Source of the DNA: Streptomyces echinatus | GTDB taxonomy: Bacteria > Actinomycetota > Actinomycetes > Streptomycetales > Streptomycetaceae | Assembly (NCBI RefSeq): GCF_014203595.1 | Contig: NZ_JACHJK010000007.1 | Location: forward strand, 62,001-126,000 | Reading direction: 5' to 3' | Length of the DNA: 64,000 nucleotides | Shown: in pieces, positions 25,901 through 33,939 of the stretch | Layout of the letters: each line of letters starts with the position of its first letter | Position numbering within the stretch: position 1 is the first letter of the stretch | The notes under the pieces: model-generated | Database searches by the model: none | Seen by the model: the letters and a program-made list of their open reading frames with translations, nothing else | Told to the model about the DNA's origin: nothing | Made by a program: the position numbers and the translations under genes

Positions 25901-26734
25901 CTCGACGATGTCCCGCATCCGGCCGCTGCGGGACCGGCGCAGTTCCCGGAGCAGGAAGTCGTCGACCGGCTGGGGCCTCCTTCGCTGCCCGCGGGCGACG
26001 TCGTGGGGCGACGGGGCGGGCCGGGGCGGTACGGCTCCCTGCTCGCCCGTCCGCTCCCGGCCGGTACGGTCGCCACCGGTCCGGTCGTCGTCGAACGGCT
26101 CCTCGCCGGTCCGGCCTTCGCCTGTCCGGTCGTCGTCTGCCGCGTGCGGTGTTCCGGGGCCGTGCGGGACGGCTTCCGGCGCGGCTGGGCCGGTGGCGGG
26201 CGGTTCCTGAACGGCGGTCCCGCTCTCGGACGTCGGCTTCGGCTTCGGCGCCCCGGTCCGTAACCCCCCGGCCCCCGGTGCTCGGGCCAGGGCCCGGGTG
26301 ATCTCGTCGCGGTAGTCCTCGACCGTGCGACCGGCGCACCGCAACTGCCGCCGCAGCAGTACCTCACCGGGTGTTTCCGGCAGTGCGTTGTGCCAGCGCA
26401 CGGCGAGCGGGGTCGTCCAGTTGACGACCACCTGGTCCCGGTTCTCGGGGTCGAACACCTGGCGGCGGCCGACGTAGAACGTCTCCGGCTCGTCGTCCCC
26501 CGGCTCCTGGACGTCGACCCGGCTGATGACCAGGGCCTCTCCCCCGAGACCGCCGTAGCTCTCCGCCGTCGCCTCCGCGCCCTTGCGGACCGCGATGCCG
26601 TCCTTGCCGCTCGCGGAGGCCTTCGCCGCCGTCTGCCCGGTCAGTTCCGCAAGTCGGGCCTCGTAGCAGTCGTAGGCGCGGTCGACGGCCTTCTGCTCCA
26701 CGGCGATGGCCGCGGCTCGTGATGTCGTACCCAC
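22991..26734 (-). CDS. HelD/UvrD-like superfamily 1 ATPase with a C-terminal nuclease-like domain
   Basis: A 1247-residue protein. N-terminal residues 1-150 form the HelD-type coiled region (AVEQKAVDRAYDCYEARLAEL). A disordered insert at ~155-255 contains DDRTG repeats. Walker A is GGPGTGKS at ~300-307, Walker B VVDEAQDLTPMQ, and motif VI lies in QLYVALTRSTQTLTVLH. HelD family proteins recycle stalled RNA polymerase. Beyond the helicase are ~350 residues ending in a domain with ADVIVGGPKGLCLYEVLGAG, laid out like a PD-(D/E)xK core but with Leu for the catalytic Lys. GTG at 26734 follows AGGAGGGG. It is much longer than typical HelD (~700-750 residues). Confidence 0.85.
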   Translation of the reverse strand: MGTTSRAAAIAVEQKAVDRAYDCYEARLAELTGQTAAKASASGKDGIAVRKGAEATAESYGGLGGEALVISRVDVQEPGDDEPETFYVGRRQVFDPENRDQVVVNWTTPLAVRWHNALPETPGEVLLRRQLRCAGRTVEDYRDEITRALARAPGAGGLRTGAPKPKPTSESGTAVQEPPATGPAAPEAVPHGPGTPHAADDDRTGEGRTGEEPFDDDRTGGDRTGRERTGEQGAVPPRPAPSPHDVARGQRRRPQPVDDFLLRELRRSRSGRMRDIVETIRRDQMALVTGSPADILVIQGGPGTGKSAVGLHRVTWLVNNDHFRAQDILVVGPHQNFLDYVGRVLPTLGTRNVTAVQLPLLWEGEIRGTDTVAARLVKSDERMAAVLRRRVESECRPEALDSLVSAPSHAQDEAAFVVTVGSLALRLPRSEVLALLQDAREGAGAYRVRRDRFRTLLVDRLLSELVRIAPRRSRDRTVRRDLERNRQVTALVERTWPQLSPEEALRSLLDSRSRLGECAAPDFDEEQQAALRRPRADNADDEPWTQDDLVCLEELRFLLAGETPQRYRHIVVDEAQDLTPMQARSLRRRCPTGSMTVLGDLAQATGPHTYDGWERLGGLLSDHGDWRVAELNTSYRVPAEIMDFVAPLARAVAPSLPYPTAVRTAGEDAVRLVPTTPWGLLEETTDRTARLVGTDDGQSLRSIAVVVPDDSDWLEEVRRRVDRVEGMTEERLRTVSVLPAAQAKGMEFDHVLVLEPSVIADRGPAGLRQLYVALTRSTQTLTVLHTTPLPRELGTADEADDTSASSATPPADAGPASATGTAGTPDGSGPRGAGELPIGTQVKVRVLGPGPGAHWKVRALAPATERTLLLVSRHGEPTPRAGSRLDAWVTRNEGPVSLVAAGDFGRRPISARMAPRYLGALDALRDIVEGGGTVPPGTADRLSELKGMANRCLRRDRVDWLSVWRLLGAADRDRLTALADLAQRTRLAVTSAAPGLRAALAADPAFEHWAGPLAQAREELFRRFDSEPPAEPDTTPAAPAPTPPPDSGPARPNAPEPDGTPGSDGTTAGHRTTQEDQEDQKDTPLTDPAADLAAPTDTSAPEPTGRPAHGEALARELALGAEADRECNTHEAVRFELKAALLRAGLRPSDSPAADVIVGGPKGLCLYEVLGAGRSAHTDLRAGAARLMEIEHLEPRTVDHRFLVLSEPPAQDWAVGALRDVFGVGTVWRTADGWAGPDARTALHLPD

Positions 26735-26934
26735 GTGTGTTCCCCTCCTGCAGCGCTGTGCGCGCTGTCGCGGGCCGGGGCCCGCGCCTCCCCTGGTACA
26801 GAAGTAGCAGAGAACGGTGCCCGGACCGGTGCGAACGGGCAACAAGGGGATCGGCGGGAGGGTTTCACGTGAAACAACCTCGGCGAGATGTTCGCGCCCG
26901 CCCCCGCCGGTGAGGACGCCGGTGCATAGGCCCG

Positions 26935-27612
26935 TCAGGAGGTGAGGACGGAGATGCCGTCGCCGAGCAGCTTCAGTCCGAGGACGAAGAACAGGACGGC
27001 CATGACGGCGACATTGTGCTGAGCCGCCCAGTCCTTCCAGTTCCCGAGCGTGGTCTTGGCCCGCTCCCCGCCGAGGAGGTAGACGCCCAGCGGGGCCAAC
27101 AGGCCGAGGCTGGCGACCAGGACGAAGACCGCCAGTGAGGCGATCTGCTGGCCGGCCGGCAGTCCGGCCGAGCCGATCGCGGCGCCGGCGGCGATGGTCA
27201 GCGGCGCGTTCTTGGCGTTGAGCGCGGCCAGGGCCAGCCCGAGTCCGAAGACCTTCACCGGCGTGAGGCGGTCGATCGCGCCCATCCACTTCGGCAGCCG
27301 TGCTTCCGAGGGGTCCTTCGGGCGCCGGTGCCACAGCCGGGCGCCGAAGACGACGAGGAACAGGCCGAGTGCGAGCTTGAGTGCTCCCACCCAGGTGGCC
27401 GGGTGATTGTGGGAGGAGGCGCCCGCGGGGGAGGCCACCGCCAGCATCACCGCGCCCAGGACCGAGAGGCCGAGGATCCAGCCGACGGTGAAAAGCAGTC
27501 CGTTGGAACGTCCCCGGGGTGTGGCGAGGATGAGGATGACCGCGATGATCGGGAGCGGGCTGACCGCGACGCCGGCCGCGAGGCCCAGCACGTCGCCGAG
27601 AACTTTGCCCAT
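26935..27612 (-). CDS. GAP-family (Sap/GPL-addressing) integral membrane protein
   Basis: A 225-residue protein with about six transmembrane helices. GLAAGVAVSPLPIIAVILIL and ALAALNAKNAPLTIAAGAAIG, with conserved Pro and Asn-Ala-Lys-Asn, match the mycobacterial GAP/Sap family involved in export of glyco- and sulfolipids; it is distantly LysE-like. The ATG at 27612 is chosen because the first helix follows directly. It is probably monocistronic. Confidence 0.82.
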   Translation of the reverse strand: MGKVLGDVLGLAAGVAVSPLPIIAVILILATPRGRSNGLLFTVGWILGLSVLGAVMLAVASPAGASSHNHPATWVGALKLALGLFLVVFGARLWHRRPKDPSEARLPKWMGAIDRLTPVKVFGLGLALAALNAKNAPLTIAAGAAIGSAGLPAGQQIASLAVFVLVASLGLLAPLGVYLLGGERAKTTLGNWKDWAAQHNVAVMAVLFFVLGLKLLGDGISVLTS

Positions 27613-28014
27613 GGTTGCCTCCGGAGGGGAGTCAGGGCGGCGATCCGGTTGAGCAGGGCCGGGCAGGGAACCAGGACGGGCGGACATCGGTGTTCCCGAC
27701 CACCCGGGTGGCGCGACGCGTGACGTGTGTTCGCTGTGCCGCTGTCCTCACCGCCGTGTACACGCGATGGACCGAGCGGGCGGCGTACGGCAACCCGGAA
27801 CGTCGTAACCCCATCTTCCTGCGCCCTGCCGGATCTGTCCTCGCGGAGCTGCTCCGGCCACCGGGCACACCGGCCGGGTTCCCGGGGTGACCCAGCGCTC
27901 AGGGGCGAAGATGCGCGGCGGTGCGTTCGTGGTGACGATGAAGAGGTGAGGGCGATGGCGCCCCGTGGCCGTGCGCTTGGAGACCCTCGCACCGATCGCA
28001 GCAGGAGGCTCACG
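27613..28014. other. Intergenic region upstream of the peroxidase operon
   Basis: A 402-bp divergent spacer between the GAP-family gene and the operon at 28015. No convincing ORF, RNA gene or palindrome was seen. It probably holds both promoters. AGGAGG at 28003-28008 is the ribosome site of the next gene. Confidence 0.5.
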
Positions 28015-28605
28015 ATGACTGCGACGTCAGGTGCACCCCAGTCGGCTCACCCCGAGCGTCCGGGCAGGTCGGACGGGGTCTGCACGGAGTTCACCGTCTT
28101 CACCAGGATCAAGCCGGGCGAGGGCGACGCGCTGCGCAAGGATCTCGCCGCGCTGTCCGACGCCGGGGACGACGCGCGCGTCCACGCGGCGGTGCGTCAG
28201 ATCGGCACCCTGCACGACGCACGGCACGTGATCTTCGACGACGACACCCGGTTCATGTTCGCCAGTGTCTTCGACGGCTCTTGGGACTCCTACATCGACG
28301 ACTTCGCCCAGACGGTGGTCGGCGCCCGCTTCGACAAGGTCTTCTCGCACAGCGAGGGGTTCCCCGGCGTCACCGATCCGCACGTGAAGGACTGGTTCGT
28401 CGCCCACCAGGCACCCGCGGAGGTGTTCCTCAGCGCCTACCCCGATCTGACCGTCCAGCAAATCTGGAAGGACCAGCGCGTGGACGACGCGTTCCAGGAG
28501 GTGCTGGACACCCCCGCGTTCCGGGCGGCGCTCGACAACCCGGCCAACGCCGAGCTGGTCTCCTCACCCGCCTTCCAGAAGCTGCTGAAGGAAGCCGAGG
28601 CCTAG
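28015..28605 (+). CDS. Uncharacterised protein of a heme-peroxidase operon
   Basis: A 196-residue soluble protein without a signal peptide. Two segments look like alternating beta-alpha-beta units (CTEFTVFTRIKPGEGDALRK and RHVIFDDDTRFMFASVFDGS), suggesting a ferredoxin-like/dimeric alpha-beta barrel fold like that of DyP domains and small monooxygenases. No catalytic motif was recognised. AGGAGG gives the ATG at 28015. It is the first gene before the DyP peroxidase (109-bp gap) and the catalase-like gene, so a role as partner or substrate handler is possible. Confidence 0.7.
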   Translation: MTATSGAPQSAHPERPGRSDGVCTEFTVFTRIKPGEGDALRKDLAALSDAGDDARVHAAVRQIGTLHDARHVIFDDDTRFMFASVFDGSWDSYIDDFAQTVVGARFDKVFSHSEGFPGVTDPHVKDWFVAHQAPAEVFLSAYPDLTVQQIWKDQRVDDAFQEVLDTPAFRAALDNPANAELVSSPAFQKLLKEAEA

Positions 28606-28714
28606 AACCCGGACACGACCGGTCTCCGGGGCCGGCCCGACGTCGGTGTGACCCGACCCCGGGGCGTCCCCCGGAGGGCCGCTCCGGCAGAGCCGATGTG
28701 GAGGCACGACGGTC

Positions 28715-30067
28715 ATGAACACCGTGGACAGCGGCAACGCGGCGAGCGTGCGCGTCGAGATCGACGACGTCCAGAGCGGGGCCCTGCGTCCACGGCCCGT
28801 TCCCTACGCGGGCAAGTTCCTCTTCCTGCACGTCGACGACCGCCGGGCGGGGCGCGCCCTGTTGCGGCGACTGCTCCCGGTGACCTCGGGCGGGCTGCCC
28901 GACGCGGACCGTGGCCGGGACGCCTGGGTCGCCGTGGCGTTCACCCATCAGGGTCTGCGGGCACTGGGGGTGCCCCAGGAGTCGCTGGACAGCTTCCCCC
29001 AGGCGTTTCGTGAGGGCATGGCCGCACGGGCGGAGCTGATCGGCGACGTGGGCGAGAGCGCGCCGGCCCACTGGGAGGCGCCGTTCGGAACGGGCGAGGT
29101 GCACATCGCGCTCAGCGCCCTCTCCTCCGATGTGGCACGGCTGGACGAGGAACTGGAGGGGGCCCGCGCCGCCTACGAGGACACGCCCGGTGTCCGGGTG
29201 ATCTGGCAGCAGGAGGTCCGCCAGCTGCCGACCGGGCGCACCACCTTCGGCTTCCGGGACGGCATCAGCCATCCGAACATCGAGGGTGTCGGACTGCCCG
29301 GTTCCAACCCGCGGGAAGCCCCCGTCAAGGCGGGCGAGTTCATCCTCGGCTACCCCGACGAGACCGGCGGCCTGCCGCCCATGCCCGTCCCCGAGGTCCT
29401 GGGCCGCAACGGGACCTACGTGGCCGTCCGCAAGATCCACACGTCTGTGGCGGCCTGGCGCCGGTTCCTGCGCGCGAACAGTTCCAGCGCCGAGGAGGAG
29501 GCCCTGCTGGCGGCGAAGATGGTCGGCCGCTGGCCCAGCGGCGCGCCGCTGACACTGTCACCGGAGCACGACGATCCGGAACTGGCGGCCGATCCGCACC
29601 GCGTCAACGACTTCCTGTACCGGGAGGACGACGACCGCGGCCTGCGGTGCCCCGCCGGAGCGCACATCCGCCGCGCCAACCCCCGCGACGCCACCATCAT
29701 CGGCGACGCGCGGATGCATCGCCTCATTCGGCGTGGCACCACGTACGGCCCGCCGTTGCCCGAGGGCGTGCTGGACGACGACGGTGCCGACCGCGGGCTG
29801 GTCGGTGTGTTCATCGGGGCCCATCTGGAGCGGCAGTTCGAGTTCATCAAGGCCGAGTGGGTCAACGACGGGAACTTCATCGGTTACCCGGGCGAGAAGG
29901 ACCCGGTGGCCGGGCATCACGGCGGAACCGGCAGCGTCACCATTCCGGAGAAGCCCGTCCGGCGGCGACTGCGGAACCTGCCCAGCTTCGTGGTCACCCG
30001 CGGCGGCGAGTACTGCTTCCTGCCGGGCCTGCGTGCCCTGCGCTGGCTCGCCGAACTGGAGGACTGA
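28715..30067 (+). CDS. DyP-type heme peroxidase
   Basis: A 450-residue dye-decolorising peroxidase. The signature GFRDGISHP contains the catalytic Asp of the GxxDG motif. The proximal heme His is in CPAGAHIRRANPRD, and the distal Arg is probably in HRLIRRGTTYG. No Tat signal is present, so it is cytoplasmic. The length and the EDDDRGL insertion point to the larger C/D-like DyP types. No encapsulin gene or obvious cargo-loading tail is seen. Its neighbours are the alpha-beta protein upstream and a catalase-like protein 54 bp downstream. Confidence 0.92.
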   Translation: MNTVDSGNAASVRVEIDDVQSGALRPRPVPYAGKFLFLHVDDRRAGRALLRRLLPVTSGGLPDADRGRDAWVAVAFTHQGLRALGVPQESLDSFPQAFREGMAARAELIGDVGESAPAHWEAPFGTGEVHIALSALSSDVARLDEELEGARAAYEDTPGVRVIWQQEVRQLPTGRTTFGFRDGISHPNIEGVGLPGSNPREAPVKAGEFILGYPDETGGLPPMPVPEVLGRNGTYVAVRKIHTSVAAWRRFLRANSSSAEEEALLAAKMVGRWPSGAPLTLSPEHDDPELAADPHRVNDFLYREDDDRGLRCPAGAHIRRANPRDATIIGDARMHRLIRRGTTYGPPLPEGVLDDDGADRGLVGVFIGAHLERQFEFIKAEWVNDGNFIGYPGEKDPVAGHHGGTGSVTIPEKPVRRRLRNLPSFVVTRGGEYCFLPGLRALRWLAELED

Positions 30068-30121
30068 CCACGGGCCCCGGGCCCCGAGGTCCGGTCACGC
30101 TTTCCCGGGAGAGGTCGCGTC

Positions 30122-31252
30122 ATGGCAACTCAGTTCGTCCGCTACACACCTGACGTCGAGAAGGACGACCCCCGTTTCGACCAGAACCTGCAGACGGTGA
30201 TCAAGAAGACCGAGAGCTACATCGCCGAGTCGGTCGGCGCCGGCGGCACCGGACGGGCCCTGCGGGACGCCCATGCCAAGGGCTACGGGCTGGTCCGGGG
30301 CGAGGTGGAGATCCTGGACGGACTGCCTCCCGAGTACGCCCAGGGCATCTACGCGACGCCGGGAACCCACGACGCGCTCATCCGCTTCTCCAACGGCTCG
30401 CCCCACGCTGGGGCCGACGCGCGGCTGGGCGCCGCCACCGGGCTGGCGCTGAAGATGTTCGGCATGCCGGGCCCGACCCTGCTGGAGGACGAGCCGGACA
30501 CCGGCACGTTCGACTACGCGAACATCAACGGGCCGATCTTCTTCTGCAACACGGTCGAGCACTACCTGTTCATCCAGGATCTGTTCCTGAACGCGCCGGC
30601 CTACTTCGCCCAGGGACGCCCCGGCATGCATCGCTTCTTCACCGATTTCGTGACCGGCAAGGGAACGCTGGACCGGGACGACTGGGCGTGGGACGAGTTC
30701 CTGGCCTACCTGCGGCTGTCGAAGACACCTCCCGTGAACCTCCTGTTGTCCAGCTACTGGACGATGGGCGCCGTCCGGCACGGGGACCACATCGCCAAGG
30801 TCCGCTTCACCCCCGAGCCGTCCGCCGCCGCCAAGGTGGTCCGGCGCGACCTCGACACGGCTTCCGAGCAGGAGGTCTTCCGGCCGGCTCTGCAGGCCGA
30901 ACTGCTGGAGCGGCCCTTCACCTTCGACATCCAGGTACAGCTCTGCACCGACCTGGCGCGCATGCCGGTGGAGGACACCACCGTGGAGTGGCCCGAGCGG
31001 CTCTCGCCGTCCTTCACCGTGGCGAAGCTGCGGCTGCCGCGGCAGGACATCTCCGGCCCGGAGAACCTGGAGAAGATGGACGCGCTGTCCTTCACACCGT
31101 GGCGGGTCACCGCCGAGCACGCGCCCCTGGGGAACATCATGCGGGTCCGCAAGGAGGTCTACCGCCGGTCCTCCATCGAGCGCCACCAGCTCAACCGGCA
31201 GCCGCGCACCGAGCCCCGCAGCGCCGACGAGGTGCTCGGCCCCCTTCGGTGA
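30122..31252 (+). CDS. Catalase-family heme protein (y4iL-like clade)
   Basis: A 376-residue protein with the reduced catalase fold. HAKGYGLVRGEVEI resembles the distal-His segment of catalase (HAKGAGAFG), and RFSNGS replaces RFSTV. Near the end, EVYRRSSIERHQLN resembles the heme-ligand segment SYxDTxRHRLG, keeping the Tyr and the RH. It lacks the extra domains of true catalases (~480+ residues). Members are often lipid-hydroperoxide or peroxygenase-like, so hydrogen peroxide may not be its substrate. The ribosome site is GGGAGAGG. It is the third gene of the peroxidase operon. Confidence 0.88.
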   Translation: MATQFVRYTPDVEKDDPRFDQNLQTVIKKTESYIAESVGAGGTGRALRDAHAKGYGLVRGEVEILDGLPPEYAQGIYATPGTHDALIRFSNGSPHAGADARLGAATGLALKMFGMPGPTLLEDEPDTGTFDYANINGPIFFCNTVEHYLFIQDLFLNAPAYFAQGRPGMHRFFTDFVTGKGTLDRDDWAWDEFLAYLRLSKTPPVNLLLSSYWTMGAVRHGDHIAKVRFTPEPSAAAKVVRRDLDTASEQEVFRPALQAELLERPFTFDIQVQLCTDLARMPVEDTTVEWPERLSPSFTVAKLRLPRQDISGPENLEKMDALSFTPWRVTAEHAPLGNIMRVRKEVYRRSSIERHQLNRQPRTEPRSADEVLGPLR

Positions 31253-31276
31253 GGCCGCCGACGCACTCGCGGCGCC

Positions 31277-31304
31277 GGCCGGTCACTCCTGGCCGGTCAC
31301 TCCT
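31277..31304. repeat. 14-bp tandem duplication across a stop codon
   Basis: GGCCGGTCACTCCT occurs twice in direct succession (31277-31290, 31291-31304). The second copy supplies the stop of the minus-strand gene at 31297. It looks like a recent small duplication. Confidence 0.8.
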
Positions 31305-31761
31305 CGGTGCGCGTCCCCCACACGGCTCGCAGGTCCGCGCACCGGACGGTGACCGACGCGTCGGTCAGCGCGATCTCGTGGACGCATCCGCCGTCCTCGC
31401 CGGGGAGGATCTCGTCGAGGAGCACGGTGTCGGCCCGCATCCAGTCGATGCAGTGCTCGTAGTCGACGGAGAAGTGCGTCACGCCCGAGTAGCTGATGCG
31501 CAGGCCGGCGTCGTGCTTGAACCGGTTGGGCGCGAAGTCGAGGACCAGGCCGCCGCTCTTGTCGGTGGCGAGGTGGATCCCGGCCAGTTCCAGGTCCTTG
31601 ACGCAGCGGGCCGCGCCCGCGATGTCGTAGTGACCGGGGTCGGTGGCGAAGGACCGGGCGCCCGGGGGCAAGGCGGTGCGCAGGCGTGGCAGTTCGGCCA
31701 GGTAGGCCCGCGGGTCCACGAAGAACCCGGCGTCGTCCCAGACGGCCGTGACGTACTTCAT
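31297..31761 (-). CDS. Uncharacterised soluble protein
   Basis: A 154-residue protein, family not recognised. It begins KYVTAVWDDAGFFVDPRAYL and has a central GGLVLDFAPNRFKHDAG and a C-terminal CADLRAVWG. No signal peptide, membrane segment or clear catalytic motif is present. Composition is ordinary for the chromosome. The ATG at 31761 is preceded by a purine-rich stretch. It lies convergent to the catalase-like gene and 180 bp downstream of the KimA-like gene, so it may or may not belong to that operon. Confidence 0.7.
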   Translation of the reverse strand: MKYVTAVWDDAGFFVDPRAYLAELPRLRTALPPGARSFATDPGHYDIAGAARCVKDLELAGIHLATDKSGGLVLDFAPNRFKHDAGLRISYSGVTHFSVDYEHCIDWMRADTVLLDEILPGEDGGCVHEIALTDASVTVRCADLRAVWGTRTEE

Positions 31762-31940
31762 CGGCACCCCTCCGCGGCGGGAGGCGGCCGCCTCCCCGGA
31801 CGGCATTCTCGCCGCCGGGCGGGATTCCCGCGGAGGCGGGATCCCGGCGGAGGGCCGGTGCCGCGGACCGTGCCGCCCGCGAGCCGCTCTCCGGGCGTCG
31901 GATGCCGCCGCGTGGGCGATCGGCGCGGCGGTGCCGACGC

Positions 31941-33758
31941 TCACAGGTCCAGCCGGTACGGCAGCAGGCACACCACCACGTCGGTACGGGACCGCAGCAC
32001 CGTGGCGAGGAGCAGTCCGCGCTGGTTCTGGAGGATCTCGTAGCGGCGGTGGCGGGGTTCCACCTCGGGGATGAGGACGGCGACCTGGCGTCCGTCCCGC
32101 GCGGCGCGCCGCACGTAGTCGACGACCGGCTGGACCAGGGACCGGTGCGGGCTGTCGATCACGTCCAGGCGTACCCCCGGATTCCAGCGGTCCCAGGCCG
32201 CCCGCAGGGCGCGCCGCTTGTCCGGGTCGGCGTGGACGGCGACCGCCACGACCTCGTCGCCGAGCGCGAGGGCCGCGCCGAGCGCGTGCCGGGCGAGCTT
32301 GCTGACCTCGCCGAGGGGGACGATGACCAGGCTGGCGCCGCGGCGGTCGGGCGGGGCGGGGACGCGGCCGAGGCCGAGTTCCTCGCCGACGGCCGTGTAG
32401 TAGCGCTGGATGCGGGCGAACAGCAGCATCAGCAGCGGGACCGCCACCACCACGACCCAGGCGCCCTCCAGGAACTTGGTGGTGAGGAGGATGACGCCGG
32501 CCAGGGTGGTGAGCACGGCCCCGGTGCCGTTGATCAGTGCCCGGTGTTTCCAGCCGTCCGGCTTCCCGCGGGTCCAGTGCAGGACGAGGCCCAGCTGGCT
32601 GAGCGTGAAGCCGATGAAGACGCCGATCGCGAAGAGGGGGATCAGCCGGTGGGTGTCCGCGTCGGTGGCGAGGAGCAGCAGTGCCGCCGTCAGGGCCAGT
32701 GCGGCCACGCCGTAGCGGTAGACGGGGCGTTCGGCGCGCAGGCCGAACAGGTGGGGCAGACGGTGGTCGCGGGCCAGCAGGCTCATCAGGACGGGGAGGC
32801 CGCCGAAGCTGGTGTTCGCCGCGAGGAGCAGGACGAGGGTGACGATGAGGTTGGTGGCGTAGTAGAGCCAGCCCGTGCCGAACGCGCCGGCCGTCAGCTG
32901 GGCCAGGACGGTGACGTCGCCGCGCGGGGCGACGTGGTCGCGGCGGATCAGGACCGCCAGGCCGATCAGCATCACGCCCAGGAGCGCGCCGAGCATGAGT
33001 TCCGTGCGCTGGGCGCGCCGCACGCGGGGGGTGCGGAACGTCGGTACGGCGTTGGCGATGGCCTCCACGCCCGTCAGCGCCGAGCAGCCGGACGAGAACG
33101 CCTTGAGGATCAGCAGCAGGCCGAGGGACTCGTGGGCGGGGAAGGACAGGTGGGTGCCGACGGTGGCCGCCGGGTGCGAGCGGAGCAGGTCCACGACGAC
33201 GACGCCGAGGATCGCCGCGACGAACAGCGCGGTGGGCAGCATGAGCACCCGGGCGCTTTCGGTGACGCCCCGCAGGTTGACCACCGTCAGCAGGGCCAGG
33301 CCCACCAGGCAGACCAGCAGCTTGTCGCGGGCGAGGGAGGGGAAGGCGGAGGCGAGCGCGTCGGCGCCGGCGGCCAGGCTGACGGCCACGGTGAGCACGT
33401 AGTCGACGACCAGGCTGGCCGCGCCGAGCAGCGCGGCGGTCGGCCCGAGGTCCTTCTCGGCCACGGCGTAGGCGCCTCCGCCGTCCGGGTGTACGGCGAT
33501 GACCTGGCCGTACGACACCACCAGTGTGGCGAGCAGGAAGACGATCGCCAGGGTGACGGGCAGCGTCGCGGTCAGGGCGCCGGTGCCCGCGGCCACCAGT
33601 GCCAGCACGATCGCCTCGGGGCCGTACGCCACCGAGCTGAGGGCGTCCAGGGACAGGGCCGCGAGGCCCTCCAGGCTGGTCAGCCGGTGCTTCTCGCCCT
33701 CGCCCGGGCACAGCGGGACTTTCGGTCGCAGCTCGCGGCGTGCCAGGCCATAGACCAT
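31941..33758 (-). CDS. KimA-type APC-superfamily potassium transporter
   Basis: A 605-residue permease with 12 predicted helices and a ~150-residue cytosolic C-terminal domain of universal-stress-protein type. Long blocks match Bacillus subtilis KimA (YdaO) as known to me: LSLDALSSVAYGPEAI, PDGGGAYAVA, LKAFSSGCSALTGVEAI, NRGVTES-like NLRGVTESARVL, and YYTAVGEEL. KimA imports K+ by proton symport and is inhibited by c-di-AMP. The neighbours (kdp genes, universal stress protein, shared operator) fit a K+ role. No ydaO-type riboswitch was seen upstream. A generic amino-acid permease call would be less specific. Confidence 0.85.
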   Translation of the reverse strand: MVYGLARRELRPKVPLCPGEGEKHRLTSLEGLAALSLDALSSVAYGPEAIVLALVAAGTGALTATLPVTLAIVFLLATLVVSYGQVIAVHPDGGGAYAVAEKDLGPTAALLGAASLVVDYVLTVAVSLAAGADALASAFPSLARDKLLVCLVGLALLTVVNLRGVTESARVLMLPTALFVAAILGVVVVDLLRSHPAATVGTHLSFPAHESLGLLLILKAFSSGCSALTGVEAIANAVPTFRTPRVRRAQRTELMLGALLGVMLIGLAVLIRRDHVAPRGDVTVLAQLTAGAFGTGWLYYATNLIVTLVLLLAANTSFGGLPVLMSLLARDHRLPHLFGLRAERPVYRYGVAALALTAALLLLATDADTHRLIPLFAIGVFIGFTLSQLGLVLHWTRGKPDGWKHRALINGTGAVLTTLAGVILLTTKFLEGAWVVVVAVPLLMLLFARIQRYYTAVGEELGLGRVPAPPDRRGASLVIVPLGEVSKLARHALGAALALGDEVVAVAVHADPDKRRALRAAWDRWNPGVRLDVIDSPHRSLVQPVVDYVRRAARDGRQVAVLIPEVEPRHRRYEILQNQRGLLLATVLRSRTDVVVCLLPYRLDL

Positions 33759-33833
33759 CGGGACCTCGTCGGGGCCGGTCGGGCGGTGGGCCCCAGTCTG
33801 CTGCGTGGGGTGGTGGCGCGCCTCCTGGTGTGG

Positions 33834-33921
33834 CCCGGGCGGGTCGGCCGGTGTGGTGAGGGAAGGCCGGCCCGCCCGGGGGTCGCGGTGGGCCCGTGGA
33901 CGTGGCCCCGTCCACGGGCCC
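33834..33921 (-). terminator. Two tandem hairpins between the lysA paralogue and the kimA-like gene
   Basis: Hairpin one (33834-33849 with 33865-33880) has a 16-bp stem with one G-T pair. Hairpin two (33890-33902 with 33909-33921) has a perfect 13-bp stem and a 6-nt loop. They could end lysA transcription or attenuate read-through into the permease gene. Confidence 0.7.
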
Positions 33922-33939
33922 GCGCCGACGGGACCGCGG

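Noticed and set aside
26735..26934. Rifamycin-associated element upstream of the HelD-like gene
   Set aside because: No 19-bp inverted repeat of that type could be seen; rifampicin resistance therefore has no support here.
33759..33939. ydaO-type c-di-AMP riboswitch upstream of the kimA-like gene
   Set aside because: The gap has only two simple hairpins and none of the conserved ydaO junction sequences.
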